Assembly: GCF_022662475.1 (NCBI RefSeq)
Contig: NZ_JAKNQQ010000001.1
Coordinates: 434,001 to 498,000, forward strand
Reading direction: 5' to 3'
Length of the DNA stretch: 64,000 bases
DNA from: Sphingomonas sp. TREG-RG-20F-R18-01
Lineage (GTDB): Bacteria; Pseudomonadota; Alphaproteobacteria; Sphingomonadales; Sphingomonadaceae
Positions 36,531 through 46,459 of this stretch are shown here, in pieces (position 1 is the stretch's first letter; each line of letters starts with the position of its first letter). The position numbers and the translations under genes were made by a program. The notes beneath the pieces are model-generated. The model was not told the DNA's origin, searched no databases, and was given only the letters and a program-made list of their open reading frames with translations.

Positions 36531-36740
36531 ATGGCCACGACGCCCCCAACCGAACTGCCCCCGATGCCCGGCAACCCCAGCGGCATACCGACCGAACCCG
36601 GTCAGCCGACACCCATGCCGACGGAATTGCCGAGCCCGACGCCCGACACCGACATTCCGGATTCGATGCCGGGGAGCGATCCGGGCGTAGCACCGGGCCA
36701 GCCGGTCGACGACAGCGGTCTCTCGGGGGATTTCGCATGA
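36531..36740 (+). CDS. Short Pro/Thr-rich hydrophilic protein of unknown function
   Basis: A 69-residue protein with about one quarter Pro plus many Thr, Ser, Gly and Asp residues, organised as loose TEPGQPTP/TELPSPTP-type repeats; it is likely disordered. No signal peptide or membrane segment. A good ribosome-binding site (AGAGGAG, 8 bases ahead) and a four-base ATGA overlap with the next gene support translation. The absence of any recognisable domain means no function can be given. A possible general-stress promoter lies upstream. Confidence 0.7.
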   Translation: MATTPPTELPPMPGNPSGIPTEPGQPTPMPTELPSPTPDTDIPDSMPGSDPGVAPGQPVDDSGLSGDFA

Positions 36741-36958
36741 GCGATACCCCGCACGAACCGAACAAGGGCCCGCTCGACGATCCCAAGGAAGACATCGACG
36801 ATCGCAGCGATCTCCAGAAGATGGTCGAGGCGCGCAAGGACGCAGTCGAGCGCGGCGAAGGTGGCGATGAGCCGGACAATTTCACGTCCACCGGCATGTC
36901 CGACGGCGTCGGCGGTACGGGCGGCGTGACCAAGAACCAGGACGACGACGCGCAGTGA
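36737..36958 (+). CDS. Short Asp/Gly/Lys-rich hydrophilic protein of unknown function
   Basis: A 73-residue charged protein (DDPKEDIDDRSDLQKMVEAR, then GGDEPDN and a Gly-rich end). It is probably a short helix plus disorder. Its ATG overlaps the stop of the Pro-rich gene (ATGA), so the pair is one transcription unit, closed by a hairpin 13 bases after the stop. Such small, very hydrophilic proteins are often stress-induced, but nothing here proves it. Family not recognised. Confidence 0.7.
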   Translation: MSDTPHEPNKGPLDDPKEDIDDRSDLQKMVEARKDAVERGEGGDEPDNFTSTGMSDGVGGTGGVTKNQDDDAQ

Positions 36959-36970
36959 ATTGACGGTATT

Positions 36971-36999
36971 GGGCGTGCCGCAAGGTCAGCGGCACGCCC
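36971..36999 (+). terminator. Hairpin terminator after the small hydrophilic gene pair
   Basis: A perfect 11-bp stem, GGGCGTGCCGC (36971-36981) with GCGGCACGCCC (36989-36999), has a 7-base loop and is followed by TGATT, a weak T tract. Confidence 0.8.
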
Positions 37000-37017
37000 T
37001 GATTCACAACGCTATGT

Positions 37018-37350
37018 TCAAGACGCCGACTTCAGCCCGACGCACTGCTTCCATATGCCGCCGACAGTACCGAACTTCTTGCGGTAATCGATGCGGCTAC
37101 CGGTGGCCTCCGGGTAAACCGAGAAGGCCAGCGAGACGCCGCCATATCCGTTCTTGATCAAGACGACCCGCGAGCCGTCCTCCTGTTCCAACGCCGCGGT
37201 GTTGTTCTTGTTGGCCAGACAGAATGCGACCTCCCGGACCGATTGCGGTGCATGGAATGTCTGGGTAACCGGGCCATTCAAGACCGTTTGCGTAGACGCA
37301 CACCCCCCTAACGCCAGCGCAATGGCTGCCGCATGATAACGCGCTTTCAT
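37018..37350 (-). CDS. Small lipoprotein of unknown function
   Basis: A 110-residue predicted lipoprotein: signal peptide with basic start and lipobox ALGGC, followed by ASTQTVLNGPVTQTF and a small globular domain with three further Cys (one in the lipobox, FCLAN, KQCVG). Tyr- and Gly-rich strands (NGYGGVSLAFSVYP) suggest beta structure. ATG 37350 begins the signal; the frame extends upstream without similarity. It sits alone, convergent with the hydrophilic gene pair. The 147 bases to gatB on the other side hold nothing recognisable. Confidence 0.75.
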   Translation of the reverse strand: MKARYHAAAIALALGGCASTQTVLNGPVTQTFHAPQSVREVAFCLANKNNTAALEQEDGSRVVLIKNGYGGVSLAFSVYPEATGSRIDYRKKFGTVGGIWKQCVGLKSAS

Positions 37351-37497
37351 GATGCCCCCCGTTTTATTGCGGCGACGCACGGTGTCGCCGAGACGGACAT
37401 TCCTAGAAGCGCGGTTTCCTGTCAACGCGCCATTGATCAAGTATAGATGAAGGGCCCGCCAAGACCCATTCGGTAGCTCGACAGACGCAGCCTTGCG

Positions 37498-38973
37498 CTA
37501 AGCCAACATCTTCTTGAGCACGTCGTTGACGACGCCGGGATTGGCCTTGCCACCCATTGCCTTCATCGTCTGGCCCACGAAGAAGCCGAACAACTTGTCC
37601 TTGCCGCCACGATAGTCGGCGACCTTGTCCGCGTTCGCCGCCATCACTTCGGCAATGACGCGTTCGATCTCGCCGGTGTCGCTGGTCTGCTTGAGTCCGC
37701 GCTCCTCGACGACGGCGCCCGCGCCCTGCCCGGTTTCGAGCATGATCTCGAACACCTGCTTGGCGAGGCTCCCCGACAGCGTTCCGTCCGCGACCAGCGC
37801 GAGCAGCTCGGCGGCCTGCGCCGGGCTGACCGGCGAGGTCGTGAAATCGGTGCCCGTTCGGTTGAGCGCGCCGAACAGCTCGGACGTCGTCCAGTTCGCC
37901 GCCGCGACCGGCTTGGTACCGGTTTCGAGCAACGCATCGAACCAGCGCGCCGCCTCGACCTCGGCAGTGAGCACGGCCGCCTGATACGGCGAGACACCGA
38001 GCGCCTCATAGCGCCGGCGCTTGGCGTCGGGCAATTCCGGCAGCGACGCCCGGCATTCCTCCAGGAAGGCGTCGTCCAACTCGAGCGGCAACAGATCGGG
38101 ATCGGGGAAGTAGCGGTAATCGTGCGCGTCTTCCTTCGACCGCATCGAGCGGGTCTCGTTCCGGTCGGGGTCGTACAACCGCGTTTCCTGGACGATGCGG
38201 CCGCCCTCCTCGAGCACCTCGACCTGGCGACGCGCCTCCTGCTCGACCACCGCCATCACAAAGCGGACCGAATTGACGTTCTTGGTCTCGGTCCGCGTGC
38301 CGAGCGGATCGCCCGGCTTGCGCACGCTGACGTTGACGTCGGCGCGCATCGAGCCCTCCTCCATATTGCCGTCGCATGACCCGACATAGCGCAGGATCGA
38401 GCGCAACTTGCGGAGGTAAGCGCCTGCTTCGGCGGGAGACGTCATGTCGGGCTTGGACACGATCTCCATCAGCGCGACGCCCGAGCGATTGAGATCGACA
38501 TAGGAGCGCGTCGGATGCTGGTCGTGCATCAGCTTGCCCGCGTCCTGCTCGACATGGATCCGCTCGACGCCAATGCGCTTGCCGCTCTGGTCGGGGTTCT
38601 TGTCGTCGAGACTGATGTCGATCGCGCCCTCGCCCACCAGCGGATGGAAGAGCTGGCTGATCTGATAGCCCTGCGGCAGATCGGCGTAGAAATAGTTCTT
38701 GCGGTCGAACCGCGACCAGCGGTTGATCTGCGCGTCGATCGCCATGCCGGTGCGGACAGCCTGGCGGATGCACTCGCGGTTGGGCACCGGAAGCATCCCC
38801 GGCATCGCGGCGTCGACCAGCGACACCTGGCTGTTGGGCTCCGCCCCGAACGCGGTCGCCGCGCCCGAGAATAGCTTCGCGTTGGAGGTCACCTGCGCAT
38901 GGACCTCGAGGCCGACGACGACCTCCCACGCTCCGGTTTCGCCGTGAATCACATAGGTCTGATGTTCGCTCAT
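37498..38973 (-). CDS. gatB: Asp-tRNA(Asn)/Glu-tRNA(Gln) amidotransferase subunit B
   Basis: A 491-residue subunit of GatCAB, which converts mischarged Glu-tRNA(Gln)/Asp-tRNA(Asn) to the amidated forms. The catalytic cradle domain has the signature [11 protein letters not shown] and [16 protein letters not shown], with the kinase-like active site residues. The C-terminal YqeY-like tail domain (about 345-490) binds tRNA. Length is typical. It lies 66 bases after a CysE-like gene that separates it from gatCA. The start ATG 38973 is standard. Confidence 0.96.
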   Translation of the reverse strand: MSEHQTYVIHGETGAWEVVVGLEVHAQVTSNAKLFSGAATAFGAEPNSQVSLVDAAMPGMLPVPNRECIRQAVRTGMAIDAQINRWSRFDRKNYFYADLPQGYQISQLFHPLVGEGAIDISLDDKNPDQSGKRIGVERIHVEQDAGKLMHDQHPTRSYVDLNRSGVALMEIVSKPDMTSPAEAGAYLRKLRSILRYVGSCDGNMEEGSMRADVNVSVRKPGDPLGTRTETKNVNSVRFVMAVVEQEARRQVEVLEEGGRIVQETRLYDPDRNETRSMRSKEDAHDYRYFPDPDLLPLELDDAFLEECRASLPELPDAKRRRYEALGVSPYQAAVLTAEVEAARWFDALLETGTKPVAAANWTTSELFGALNRTGTDFTTSPVSPAQAAELLALVADGTLSGSLAKQVFEIMLETGQGAGAVVEERGLKQTSDTGEIERVIAEVMAANADKVADYRGGKDKLFGFFVGQTMKAMGGKANPGVVNDVLKKMLA

Positions 38974-39039
38974 GCGCGGTGGCTAGCACGCAGTGTATCG
39001 TTCTGCATTTGGAAAATCACGGACCATGTCGCCCCGGGG

Positions 39040-39567
39040 TTACCGGTTGAGGATTTTCCCCGGAATGCCGACGACGGTCGAGTCCGGCGGGACGTCCTGC
39101 AGCACGACGCTGTTCGCGCCGACGCGGCAATGCGCGCCGATCGTGATAGGCCCTAGGATCTTGGCGCCCGCGCCAATATCGACATGGCCACCGATGGACG
39201 GCACGCCAGTCCCCGCGTGCCCAATCGTCACTTGCTGAAACAACAGACAGTTAGGACCAATATCTGCGTCGGGATGCACGACGATCCCGTTGGGATGGGG
39301 CAGCAGCAGCCCCCCGCCGATCCGGCTGGTCAACGGGATGTCGGCCCCGCTGACCGCACTCCACCAGCGATGGCGCAACACGGCGATCTTGCGCGCCATA
39401 TGCGCGACCAGGCCACGGCGCGTGCGCCAGTGCTGGTAGCTGCGGATGCTCGCGAGCAGCGACTTGCCAGGCGACCACTCGCCCCGTGCGCGATGCTCGC
39501 GGGTCCAGTCCGGCTCCGCTGCCGACACCCGCGTCGCGAACGGCGTAGGTGTCGGCACGTCGATCAC
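39040..39567 (-). CDS. Serine O-acetyltransferase-like (CysE/LbH) protein
   Basis: A 175-residue left-handed beta-helix acetyltransferase with hexapeptide repeats in the C-terminal 90 residues (GGGLLLPHPNGIVVHPDADI, GAGAKILGPITIGAHCRVGA, ending STVVGIPGKIL). The His in LPHPNGIVVH is the CysE-type catalytic base. The N-terminal part (about 25-80) is short relative to full CysE, resembling small serine acetyltransferase-like proteins. It probably acetylates serine or a related acceptor, but a sugar acceptor cannot be excluded. Start: GTG 39567, five bases after the gatA stop; an ATG overlapping the stop runs into TGA after two codons. Confidence 0.82.
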   Translation of the reverse strand: MIDVPTPTPFATRVSAAEPDWTREHRARGEWSPGKSLLASIRSYQHWRTRRGLVAHMARKIAVLRHRWWSAVSGADIPLTSRIGGGLLLPHPNGIVVHPDADIGPNCLLFQQVTIGHAGTGVPSIGGHVDIGAGAKILGPITIGAHCRVGANSVVLQDVPPDSTVVGIPGKILNR

Positions 39568-39571
39568 GCCA

Positions 39572-41056
39572 TCACCACCAGCGTTCGGCCCGCGCGACGA
39601 AGCCGGCGCGTTGCTCGAGCGCAAGCCCCGCATTCAGCACGCCCTGTTCGTCGAACGGCTTGCCGATGATCTGCAGCCCGAGCGGCAGGCCCTGCCCGTC
39701 AAGCCCGCCGGGCACGCTCATCGCCGGCAGTCCCGCCAGCGACGACGGCACGGTAAACACGTCGTTGAGGTACATGGCGAGCGGGTCGGCACTCTTTTCG
39801 CCGAGCGCGAACGCCGCGCTTGGCGCCGTCGGCGTCAACAGCAGGTCGCACTGGGTCCAGGCCTGTTCGAAGTCGCGCGCGATCAGCGTGCGGATCTTCG
39901 AAGCCTGGGTGAAGTAGGCGTCGTAAAAGCCGGCCGACAGGACATAGGTCCCCATCATGATACGGCGCTTCACCTCGTCGCCGAAGCCATCGGCGCGGGT
40001 CGCGGCGTACATGTCCTGCAGGTTCGCCCCCTCGGGCAGGTCGCGCAGGCCGTAACGCACGCCATCATAGCGCGCGAGGTTGGACGAGGCTTCGGCGGGG
40101 GCGATGATGTAATAGGCCGGCAGCGCATATTTGGTATGCGGAAGCGAGACCTCGACGATCTCCGCACCGGCGTCCTTCAGCCAGTCGATCCCCTGCTGCC
40201 ACAGCGTCTCGATTTCGGGGGGCATCGTGTCGACCCGATATTCCTTCGGAATACCGACCCGCTTGCCTTTAAGATCGCTGGACAATCCGGCTTCCCATGC
40301 GGGAACGGGCAGATCGAGCGAGGTCGCGTCCTTGGCATCGAACCCGCTCATCGCCTCGAGCAGGATCGCACAGTCGCGGACGTCGCGCGCCATCGGCCCG
40401 GCCTGGTCGAGCGACGAGGCGAAGGCGATCGTTCCCCAGCGCGAGCAGCGGCCATAGGTCGGCTTGATCCCGGCGATGCCGGTGAAAGCGGCGGGCTGGC
40501 GGATCGAGCCGCCGGTGTCGGTGCCGGTCGCCGCCGGGCACAGCCGCGCCGCGATCGCCGCGGACGACCCGCCCGACGAACCGCCCGGCGCGAGCGCGGC
40601 GTTCCCGCCATCGCTGCGCCGCCACGGCGAGATGACGTTGCCGAACGCGGACGTCTCGTTCGACGAACCCATCGCGAACTGGTCCATGTTGAGCTTGCCG
40701 AGCATCCCCGCGCCGGCGTTCCACAGATTGCCCGAGACGGTCGATTCGTACGGCGGGGTGAAGCCTTCGAGGATATGGCTCGCCGCGGTCGCGGGTACGC
40801 CCTTGGTGCAGAACAGATCCTTCATCCCGATCGGCACGCCGGCAAGCGGCTTGGGCGCCTCGCCCGCCGCGCGGGCGGCATCGGCGGCATCCGCGGCGGC
40901 GAGCGCATGCTCGGGGGTTTCGACGAGGAAGGCGTTGAGCACCTTGGCGGCGGCGACGTTGGCGATGAAGCCCTCCGCCACTTCGCGCGCGCTGAAGGTA
41001 CCGGCGCGGACCCCATCACGGATGGCGGCGACACCGAGATCGGTAAGGTCGGTCAT
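39572..41056 (-). CDS. gatA: Asp-tRNA(Asn)/Glu-tRNA(Gln) amidotransferase subunit A
   Basis: A 494-residue amidase-signature protein, the glutaminase subunit of GatCAB. The Ser-cisSer-Lys triad is Lys79 (GVPIGMKD), Ser160 (APGGSSGGS) and Ser184 ([12 protein letters not shown]), with the spacing found in characterised GatA. Ammonia released here travels to GatB. It is preceded by gatC with a degenerate repeat between them, and followed after four bases by the CysE-like gene. Confidence 0.97.
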   Translation of the reverse strand: MTDLTDLGVAAIRDGVRAGTFSAREVAEGFIANVAAAKVLNAFLVETPEHALAAADAADAARAAGEAPKPLAGVPIGMKDLFCTKGVPATAASHILEGFTPPYESTVSGNLWNAGAGMLGKLNMDQFAMGSSNETSAFGNVISPWRRSDGGNAALAPGGSSGGSSAAIAARLCPAATGTDTGGSIRQPAAFTGIAGIKPTYGRCSRWGTIAFASSLDQAGPMARDVRDCAILLEAMSGFDAKDATSLDLPVPAWEAGLSSDLKGKRVGIPKEYRVDTMPPEIETLWQQGIDWLKDAGAEIVEVSLPHTKYALPAYYIIAPAEASSNLARYDGVRYGLRDLPEGANLQDMYAATRADGFGDEVKRRIMMGTYVLSAGFYDAYFTQASKIRTLIARDFEQAWTQCDLLLTPTAPSAAFALGEKSADPLAMYLNDVFTVPSSLAGLPAMSVPGGLDGQGLPLGLQIIGKPFDEQGVLNAGLALEQRAGFVARAERWW

Positions 41057-41065
41057 GCAGAAATT

Positions 41066-41145
41066 CCCGTCACCCCGAAGACCGGGGCGGTTACGTCGTG
41101 AAACACGCTGCGCGCAAGAAACATGGCGGCCACGGCCTGCGCCGG
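41066..41145. repeat. Degenerate paired hairpin repeat between gatC and gatA
   Basis: CCCGTCACCCCGAAGACCGG (41066 on) and GGCGGCCACGGCCTGCGCCGG (to 41145; written here as its conserved parts GGCC...GGCCTGCGCCGG) match the GTCACCCC repeat type, but the loop and arms have drifted. It fills the 106-base gatC-gatA gap. Confidence 0.6.
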
Positions 41146-41162
41146 TGCAGTGCGGCGGCGGC

Positions 41163-41465
41163 TCACTCGATCACCTTTGGCACGGTGAAGAACCCGTGCT
41201 CCGCCTGCGGCGCGTTCGCCAGCACGGCATCGCGGATCCCGCCCCCCGTCAGCGGATCGGCATTCACCACGTCGGCGCGCAGCCGCAGGTGGTTGGGGGT
41301 GACCGCGGTCATCGGCGCGACCCCGGTCGTGTCGACCTCGCCCAATTGTTCGATCCAGCCCATGATGTTGTCGAGCTCGGGTGCGATCCGCGCGGCTTCC
41401 GCCTCGGTGATCGCGATCCGCGCGAGGCTGGCGATCTTCTTCACGGTGGGAATGTCGACTGCCAT
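41163..41465 (-). CDS. gatC: Asp-tRNA(Asn)/Glu-tRNA(Gln) amidotransferase subunit C
   Basis: A 100-residue GatC that stabilises the GatA-GatB interface. The N-terminal helices ([20 protein letters not shown], then [12 protein letters not shown]) and the extended tail with [15 protein letters not shown] are typical, and length fits the family (95-100). ATG 41465 is chosen because it begins the conserved [10 protein letters not shown]; the frame extends 16 codons upstream without similarity. First gene of the gatC-gatA-cysE-gatB cluster. Confidence 0.95.
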   Translation of the reverse strand: MAVDIPTVKKIASLARIAITEAEAARIAPELDNIMGWIEQLGEVDTTGVAPMTAVTPNHLRLRADVVNADPLTGGGIRDAVLANAPQAEHGFFTVPKVIE

Positions 41466-41663
41466 GCGGCCCCTTGGTCTGTCTTGAAGGTCGGTATCCG
41501 CGGCGGCTAGCATCGCACCCCGCGGCCATGCAAGCTATGCGCGCGTTCCGCCCCCCAGATCAACCTGCCGGATCAAGACGATTGCAACGCGCGCGGTCCC
41601 GGGCCACCCAATGCGCAATTGCACGGCGCGCGGTTTATGCTGCACTGCACAATGGAGTCGTCA

Positions 41664-42803
41664 GTGGCACGGAAGTTCCTGTATGTCGTGGTTGCCCTTA
41701 TCGTGTTAGCGATTGCCGGAGCGTTTGCGTACCGCTTCTGGGGCGCCGAGATGCTCCGCATGGCGATGGTGCCGAGCGCCCGGTTCGAGGCGCAGCCGGC
41801 CGAGCCGGCCGCCAGCTATCGCGACGCCCGCCTGTGGCTCGCGCGCCCCGACAAGCCCGGCAACCCGGCGCGCTGGACCCCGGCGGGCTACACGCCGGGT
41901 GCCAATCCCGAGGCGGCGGTGTTCTTCATCCATCCGACGTCGTTCCTCGACCGCTCGCGCTGGAATGCACCGCTCGACAATGCAGAGGCCAATGCGCGCG
42001 CGGAACTGTTCCTGCGCGGCCAGGCAAGCGCATTCAACGCAGTGGGCGCGGTATGGGCACCGCGCTATCGCCAGGCGACGTTCGGCGCGTTTCTCACCAC
42101 CCAGGCCAATGCCACCAAGGCGCTCGACCTGGCGTACGGCGATGTCGCCGCCGCGTTCGACGCATTCCTGGCGCAGGCGGGGGACCGACCGATCATCCTT
42201 GCCGGGCATAGCCAGGGATCGCTGCACCTGATCCGTCTGCTGCGCGAGAAGATCGCGGGCACGCCGGTCGCGCGACGGATCGTCGCCGCCTATGTCGTCG
42301 GCTGGCCGGTCTCGCGCACCGCGGACCTCCCCAAGCTCGGCCTGCCGGAATGCCGCACCGCCGACCAGGCCGGCTGCATCCTGTCCTGGCAAAGTTTCGC
42401 CGAGCCCGCCGACCCGTCGCTCGTGCTCGACACGTACAATGCCAGCCGGACGGTCGACGGGATCGCGCGACGCGGCACGCCGATGATCTGCACCAACCCG
42501 CTGACCGGCATGCCCGATGCGATCGCCCCCGCCGACGCCAATCTGGGCACGCTGTTCCCGTCCTCCGACCTGACGACCGCGACGATCGAGCCGAAGCGAG
42601 TCGCCGCGCGCTGCGATTCGCGCGGGTTGCTGCTGATCGGCAACCCGCCCGCGCTCGGCGGCTATGTCCTGCCCGGCAACAATTATCACGTCTATGACTA
42701 CAGCCTGTTCTGGGCGAACGTCCGCGTCGACGCGGCACGGCGGCTGGCGGGGTTTGTCCGTGATCGCGCCGCCGCGGCTGGGCATCACCGCCAGCCTGTG
42801 TAA
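41664..42803 (+). CDS. DUF3089 alpha/beta-hydrolase, membrane-anchored
   Basis: A 379-residue protein: one N-terminal membrane segment (about 5-27, [19 protein letters not shown]) followed by a large domain of DUF3089 type. The nucleophile elbow is GHSQGS, with FFIHPTSF as an early conserved strand and [13 protein letters not shown] near the end. This resembles serine alpha/beta hydrolases, but the substrate is unknown. Two starts are plausible: GTG 41664 with GGAG six bases upstream (chosen), or ATG 41652. It is followed after 11 bases by ruvX, probably in one transcript. Confidence 0.82.
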   Translation: MARKFLYVVVALIVLAIAGAFAYRFWGAEMLRMAMVPSARFEAQPAEPAASYRDARLWLARPDKPGNPARWTPAGYTPGANPEAAVFFIHPTSFLDRSRWNAPLDNAEANARAELFLRGQASAFNAVGAVWAPRYRQATFGAFLTTQANATKALDLAYGDVAAAFDAFLAQAGDRPIILAGHSQGSLHLIRLLREKIAGTPVARRIVAAYVVGWPVSRTADLPKLGLPECRTADQAGCILSWQSFAEPADPSLVLDTYNASRTVDGIARRGTPMICTNPLTGMPDAIAPADANLGTLFPSSDLTTATIEPKRVAARCDSRGLLLIGNPPALGGYVLPGNNYHVYDYSLFWANVRVDAARRLAGFVRDRAAAAGHHRQPV

Positions 42804-42814
42804 ACAGACCGCCG

Positions 42815-43279
42815 ATGATCACGACCGACCGCCTCGAATTCCGTGCCGCGCTCCCCGTGGGGGGGCGGCTGATCGGCCTCGACGTGGGCACCAAGACGAT
42901 CGGCACCGCGCTGTGCGACGCCCGATGGAGCTTCGCCTCGCCCGCCGTGCTGATACGCCGGACCAAGTTCCAGAAGGACAAGCTTGCCCTCGCCGCGATG
43001 ATCGCGGCGCAGCAGGTGAAGGGCATCGTGATCGGGCTGCCGCTCAACCTGACCGACGGCAGCGAAAGCCCGCGCAGCCAGTCGAGCCGCGCGTTCGCGC
43101 GCAACCTCGCCGATCTCGCGCTGCCGATCTTCCTGCAGGACGAACGCTGGTCGACCGTGGCGGTGACGCGCACGCTGATCGAACAGGACGCAAGCCGCGC
43201 CAAGCGTGCCGAACTGGTCGACAAGATGGCGGCGGCCTACATCCTGCAAGGCGCGATTGATGCGCTGGTGGCGGTGTGA
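42815..43279 (+). CDS. ruvX: Holliday junction resolvase-like protein RuvX (YqgF)
   Basis: A 154-residue RNase H-fold protein of the YqgF/RuvX family, linked to 16S pre-rRNA 5' processing and, in some bacteria, to Holliday junction cleavage. The first motif, [15 protein letters not shown], carries the catalytic Asp; [16 protein letters not shown] and DERWSTVAV bear further conserved residues. Length is typical for the family. Convergent with the PEP-CTERM gene 29 bases away. Confidence 0.93.
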   Translation: MITTDRLEFRAALPVGGRLIGLDVGTKTIGTALCDARWSFASPAVLIRRTKFQKDKLALAAMIAAQQVKGIVIGLPLNLTDGSESPRSQSSRAFARNLADLALPIFLQDERWSTVAVTRTLIEQDASRAKRAELVDKMAAAYILQGAIDALVAV

Positions 43280-43308
43280 TCTCCAGAGCGACGATCTGAC
43301 CGCCCATT

Positions 43309-43971
43309 CTAGACGCGCCGAGCCGCCGCGAGGACCGTCCGGCGTCGACCCTGCCGCGCCGCCAGACCAACGCCCAGGAAGCCGACGAGCATCAGCGACC
43401 AGGTGGCCGGCTCGGGGACGGCGGCGACCGACAGGGTCGCGTTTTCCGGCGCGAAGTCCGTGATCTGGTTATTGTTGCCCAACCCGATCCGCGGCCACAG
43501 ATTGAAGCCGTATTGAGTCGGGGAAAAGCCCGTGCTCGGCAACAGCGAGAGCGAGATCCTCGCGGTCAGGATGTTCCCGGCGATCGAGATGTTTGCCGGA
43601 TCGAGCACGTTCGTGCCGATTACCCCCGTCCCGTCCTTCTGGATAACGATGGCCTGATTGAAAATAACGTTCGGTTCGCCGATCGCGGCGAAAGGCCGCG
43701 CGGTGCCCGTCCCGGTATTCACGCCAAAGACGTACAGGCCCGGGGTCTGCGGGTTGATATCCCCCGCGAACGTCGCGCCTAGCGTGAAGAATTGAAGTAC
43801 ACTGTTGTAATTGACAGAAAATCCCGTGACGTCGAGATCAGCGAGCCGTGGCCCTGCCGTATAGGTCGGCAGAAAGTTCCCGGTCGGGTCGACCACCGAC
43901 GCCGCCAGTGCCGGTGTTGCAAGAAGAATCGTGGAGGCAAGCAATCCGGCTGCGATATCTTTGATATGCAT
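43309..43971 (-). CDS. PEP-CTERM sorting-domain protein, second copy
   Basis: A 220-residue exported protein with a signal peptide (AGLLASTILLATPALA) and a C-terminal sorting signal VPEPATWSLMLVGFLGVGLA followed by basic residues. Between them is a Gly/Thr/Asn-rich beta domain with no similarity I recognise to the copy at 27828-28430. The start ATG 43971 has a strong GAGGAG about 6 bases ahead. The open frame runs on far upstream, but that part is antisense to pyrB. Function unknown; exosortase must be encoded elsewhere. Confidence 0.9.
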   Translation of the reverse strand: MHIKDIAAGLLASTILLATPALAASVVDPTGNFLPTYTAGPRLADLDVTGFSVNYNSVLQFFTLGATFAGDINPQTPGLYVFGVNTGTGTARPFAAIGEPNVIFNQAIVIQKDGTGVIGTNVLDPANISIAGNILTARISLSLLPSTGFSPTQYGFNLWPRIGLGNNNQITDFAPENATLSVAAVPEPATWSLMLVGFLGVGLAARQGRRRTVLAAARRV

Positions 43972-44232
43972 GACGTTCTCCTCAAAAAGACCGCGAATAC
44001 ATCCAGCGGCGAGGACTTCTTTACCATATATTGCGGACAGACACGATCTGACACAGGCGCGAAGCCCCCACCGCCGTGCTCCGCTGGCGCCGTCCAACCC
44101 CGCCGCCGATACACGCGTGCCCCGGTAAGCGCGGGTCAGGCCATCGCCGCGCGCCGGCGTGCGCGACACCGCCGATGACAGCCCCCATCCCGTCTTGCCA
44201 CCACGCCCCCGCACCGCTACCCGACACCCTCG

Positions 44233-45219
44233 ATGCAACGCTCCGATCACCGCCCCGCCTCGCTCATCCCGGGCCGCGCCGTGTTTCCGCACCGGCACCT
44301 CACCGGAATCGAGGGATTGCAGCCCCATGAGATCCTGTTCCTGCTCGACGAAGCCGACGGCTGGGTCGCCGCCAATCGCACGCGCGCGATCAGCGACAAG
44401 AGGCTCGGCGGGCTCACGCTGATCAACGCCTTCTTCGAGAACAGCACGCGCACCCTGTTGTCGTTCGAGATCGCGGGAAAGCGGCTCGGCGCGGACGTCG
44501 TCAACATGCACGCGGCGCAGTCGAGCGTGAAGAAGGGCGAGACGCTGATCGACACCGCGATGACGCTCAACGCGATGCGCGCGGACATGATCGTCATCCG
44601 CCACATGTCGTCGGGCGCGGTGCGGCTGATCGCGGGCAAGGTCGATTGCCCGGTGCTGAATGCCGGTGACGGCCAGCACGAACACCCGACCCAGGCGTTG
44701 CTGGATGCGCTGACGATCCGACGGCGGCGCGGGACGATCGCGGGCCAGCGCGTGGTGATCTGCGGCGACCTGCTCCACAGCCGGGTCGCGCGGTCCAACA
44801 TCCTGTCGCTCACCGCGCTGGCCGCCGAAGTCCGCGTCTGTGCGCCAACGACGCTGATGCCCGCCGCGATCGAGCGCATGGGGGTCACGGCCTTTACCGA
44901 TTTCGACGAAGCGCTCGACGGTGCGGACGTGGTGATGATGCTGCGGCTCCAGAACGAGCGGATGAACGGCGGGTTCGTCCCCTCCAACCGCGAATATCAC
45001 CTGCGCTATGGCCTGACCGAACGGCGCCTGGCGCTCGCCAAGCCCGACACGCTGGTCATGCACCCCGGCCCGATGAACCGGGGAGTCGAGATCGACTCGG
45101 TCGTGGCGGATCACGCGCGTTCGGCGATCACCGAGCAGGTCGAGATGGGGGTCGCGGTCCGCATGGCCTGCCTCGACGTGCTGACGCGGCGTTCGCGCGG
45201 CGTGGCGGGCTGGGCATGA
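44233..45219 (+). CDS. pyrB: Aspartate carbamoyltransferase catalytic subunit
   Basis: A 328-residue ATCase that makes N-carbamoyl-aspartate in pyrimidine synthesis. The carbamoyl-phosphate site [13 protein letters not shown] and the [12 protein letters not shown] and MHPGPMNRG motifs of the active site are complete. No pyrI is nearby; instead an ATGA overlap couples it to a dihydroorotase-like gene, the arrangement of non-catalytic PyrC partners. About 260 bases upstream are non-coding. Confidence 0.96.
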   Translation: MQRSDHRPASLIPGRAVFPHRHLTGIEGLQPHEILFLLDEADGWVAANRTRAISDKRLGGLTLINAFFENSTRTLLSFEIAGKRLGADVVNMHAAQSSVKKGETLIDTAMTLNAMRADMIVIRHMSSGAVRLIAGKVDCPVLNAGDGQHEHPTQALLDALTIRRRRGTIAGQRVVICGDLLHSRVARSNILSLTALAAEVRVCAPTTLMPAAIERMGVTAFTDFDEALDGADVVMMLRLQNERMNGGFVPSNREYHLRYGLTERRLALAKPDTLVMHPGPMNRGVEIDSVVADHARSAITEQVEMGVAVRMACLDVLTRRSRGVAGWA

Positions 45220-46451
45220 GCCGCACGATCGCGCTTCTCGATGCGACCCTCGCCTGCCCCATGGCGGGCGTGTCGCGCGGCGGCCTGCTGATCGTCGACG
45301 ACACGATCGCGGCAACCGGGCTGATCGACGTGCCGGCGGGTGCGGAGACGATCGATTGCGCCGGACTGGTGCTGGCGCCCGCGATCGTCGACCTGGGTGT
45401 CTTTGCGATCGACGTCCCGGCCTTTCATGCGGGCGGCATCGTCCGCGTCGGCCTGATGCCGGACCAGTCGCCGGTCCTCGATGATCCGGGCGTAGTCCAG
45501 CGCGCGGCGCTGATCGGGCGACCCGGGCTGTGGATCCACCCGATCGCCGCCGCGACACGCGGGCTGGCCGGGCACGATCTCGCCGAAATGGCGATCAACC
45601 GCGATGCGGGCGCGCGCGCGGTGGGTACGGGCGCGGGCTGGATCGCGGACTCGGGCGTGATGCGCAAGGTTCTGGCCTATGCCAACGATCTTGGCCTGGT
45701 GGTGATCGCGCATGCCGAGGACGGCGGCGTCACGGCAGGCGCGGTCGCGACCGCGGGCGAGACCGCGACCCGGATGGGCCTGGCATCGGCCCCTGCGGTC
45801 GCCGAGGCGCTGGCGATTGCACGCGACCTGATGCTCGCGGAGGAGACCGGGGCGGCCGTGCACCTGCGCACCGTCACGACCGCGGCCGGATTCGATCTGG
45901 TGCGCGCAGCCAAGCGGCGCGGCGTCCGGGTGACCTGCGGAATTACGCCGGCGCATCTGTTGCTGTCGGACATTGCGATGAGCGATTTCCGCACGTTCGC
46001 CCACATCTCCCCGCCGCTGCGGCAGGAGGACGACCGGCGCGCGGCGCTGGTGGCGCTGGGCGACGGGACGATCGACGTGCTGTGTTCGGCGCACGATCCG
46101 CATGGACCGGAGGAAAAGCGCCTGCCGTTCGGCGATTCCGCAGCGGGCATGGCGGGTGCGGAAACCCTGCTCGCGCTCGGCCTTGGCTTCGTGCGCGACG
46201 AGGTCATCACGCTCGACCGGCTGTTTGCGTTGCTGGCGGCCAACCCGGCTAAGGTCCTTGGCGTCGCGACGGGAACCCTGACGGTGGGCGCGCCCGCGGA
46301 TCTGTTGCTGTGCGATCCCCGGGCGCCCTGGCAGGTCGCGGGCGACCGGTTGCAGGCCAAGGCCGGCAACACCCCATTCGACGGACTGCCGGTCGAAGGC
46401 AAGGTCAGGCGCCTGTTCAAGGGCGGTACGGCGCTCGCCCTCCCCGCCTGA
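45216..46451 (+). CDS. pyrC: Dihydroorotase-like protein, probably catalytically inactive
   Basis: A 411-residue amidohydrolase-fold protein of the type I dihydroorotase group. The metal-binding HxH normally found in the first barrel strand is missing: the position reads [10 protein letters not shown]. The later IAHAEDGG and [11 protein letters not shown] segments are retained in altered form. In Pseudomonas and other bacteria such PyrC' proteins serve as structural partners of ATCase while an active PyrC is encoded elsewhere. The four-base overlap with pyrB supports that role here. It could still bind metal in another way, so activity is not formally excluded. Confidence 0.85.
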   Translation: MSRTIALLDATLACPMAGVSRGGLLIVDDTIAATGLIDVPAGAETIDCAGLVLAPAIVDLGVFAIDVPAFHAGGIVRVGLMPDQSPVLDDPGVVQRAALIGRPGLWIHPIAAATRGLAGHDLAEMAINRDAGARAVGTGAGWIADSGVMRKVLAYANDLGLVVIAHAEDGGVTAGAVATAGETATRMGLASAPAVAEALAIARDLMLAEETGAAVHLRTVTTAAGFDLVRAAKRRGVRVTCGITPAHLLLSDIAMSDFRTFAHISPPLRQEDDRRAALVALGDGTIDVLCSAHDPHGPEEKRLPFGDSAAGMAGAETLLALGLGFVRDEVITLDRLFALLAANPAKVLGVATGTLTVGAPADLLLCDPRAPWQVAGDRLQAKAGNTPFDGLPVEGKVRRLFKGGTALALPA

Positions 46452-46459
46452 CCGGCGCC

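Noticed and set aside
41474..42211. 245-residue plus-strand frame overlapping the DUF3089 gene
   Set aside because: It is an out-of-frame shadow of the DUF3089 protein, Arg/Gly-rich, and ends without any domain.
43972..45558. N-terminal extension of the second PEP-CTERM frame through pyrB
   Set aside because: The open frame continues upstream but is antisense to pyrB; the signal peptide and strong ribosome-binding site at 43971 mark the real start.
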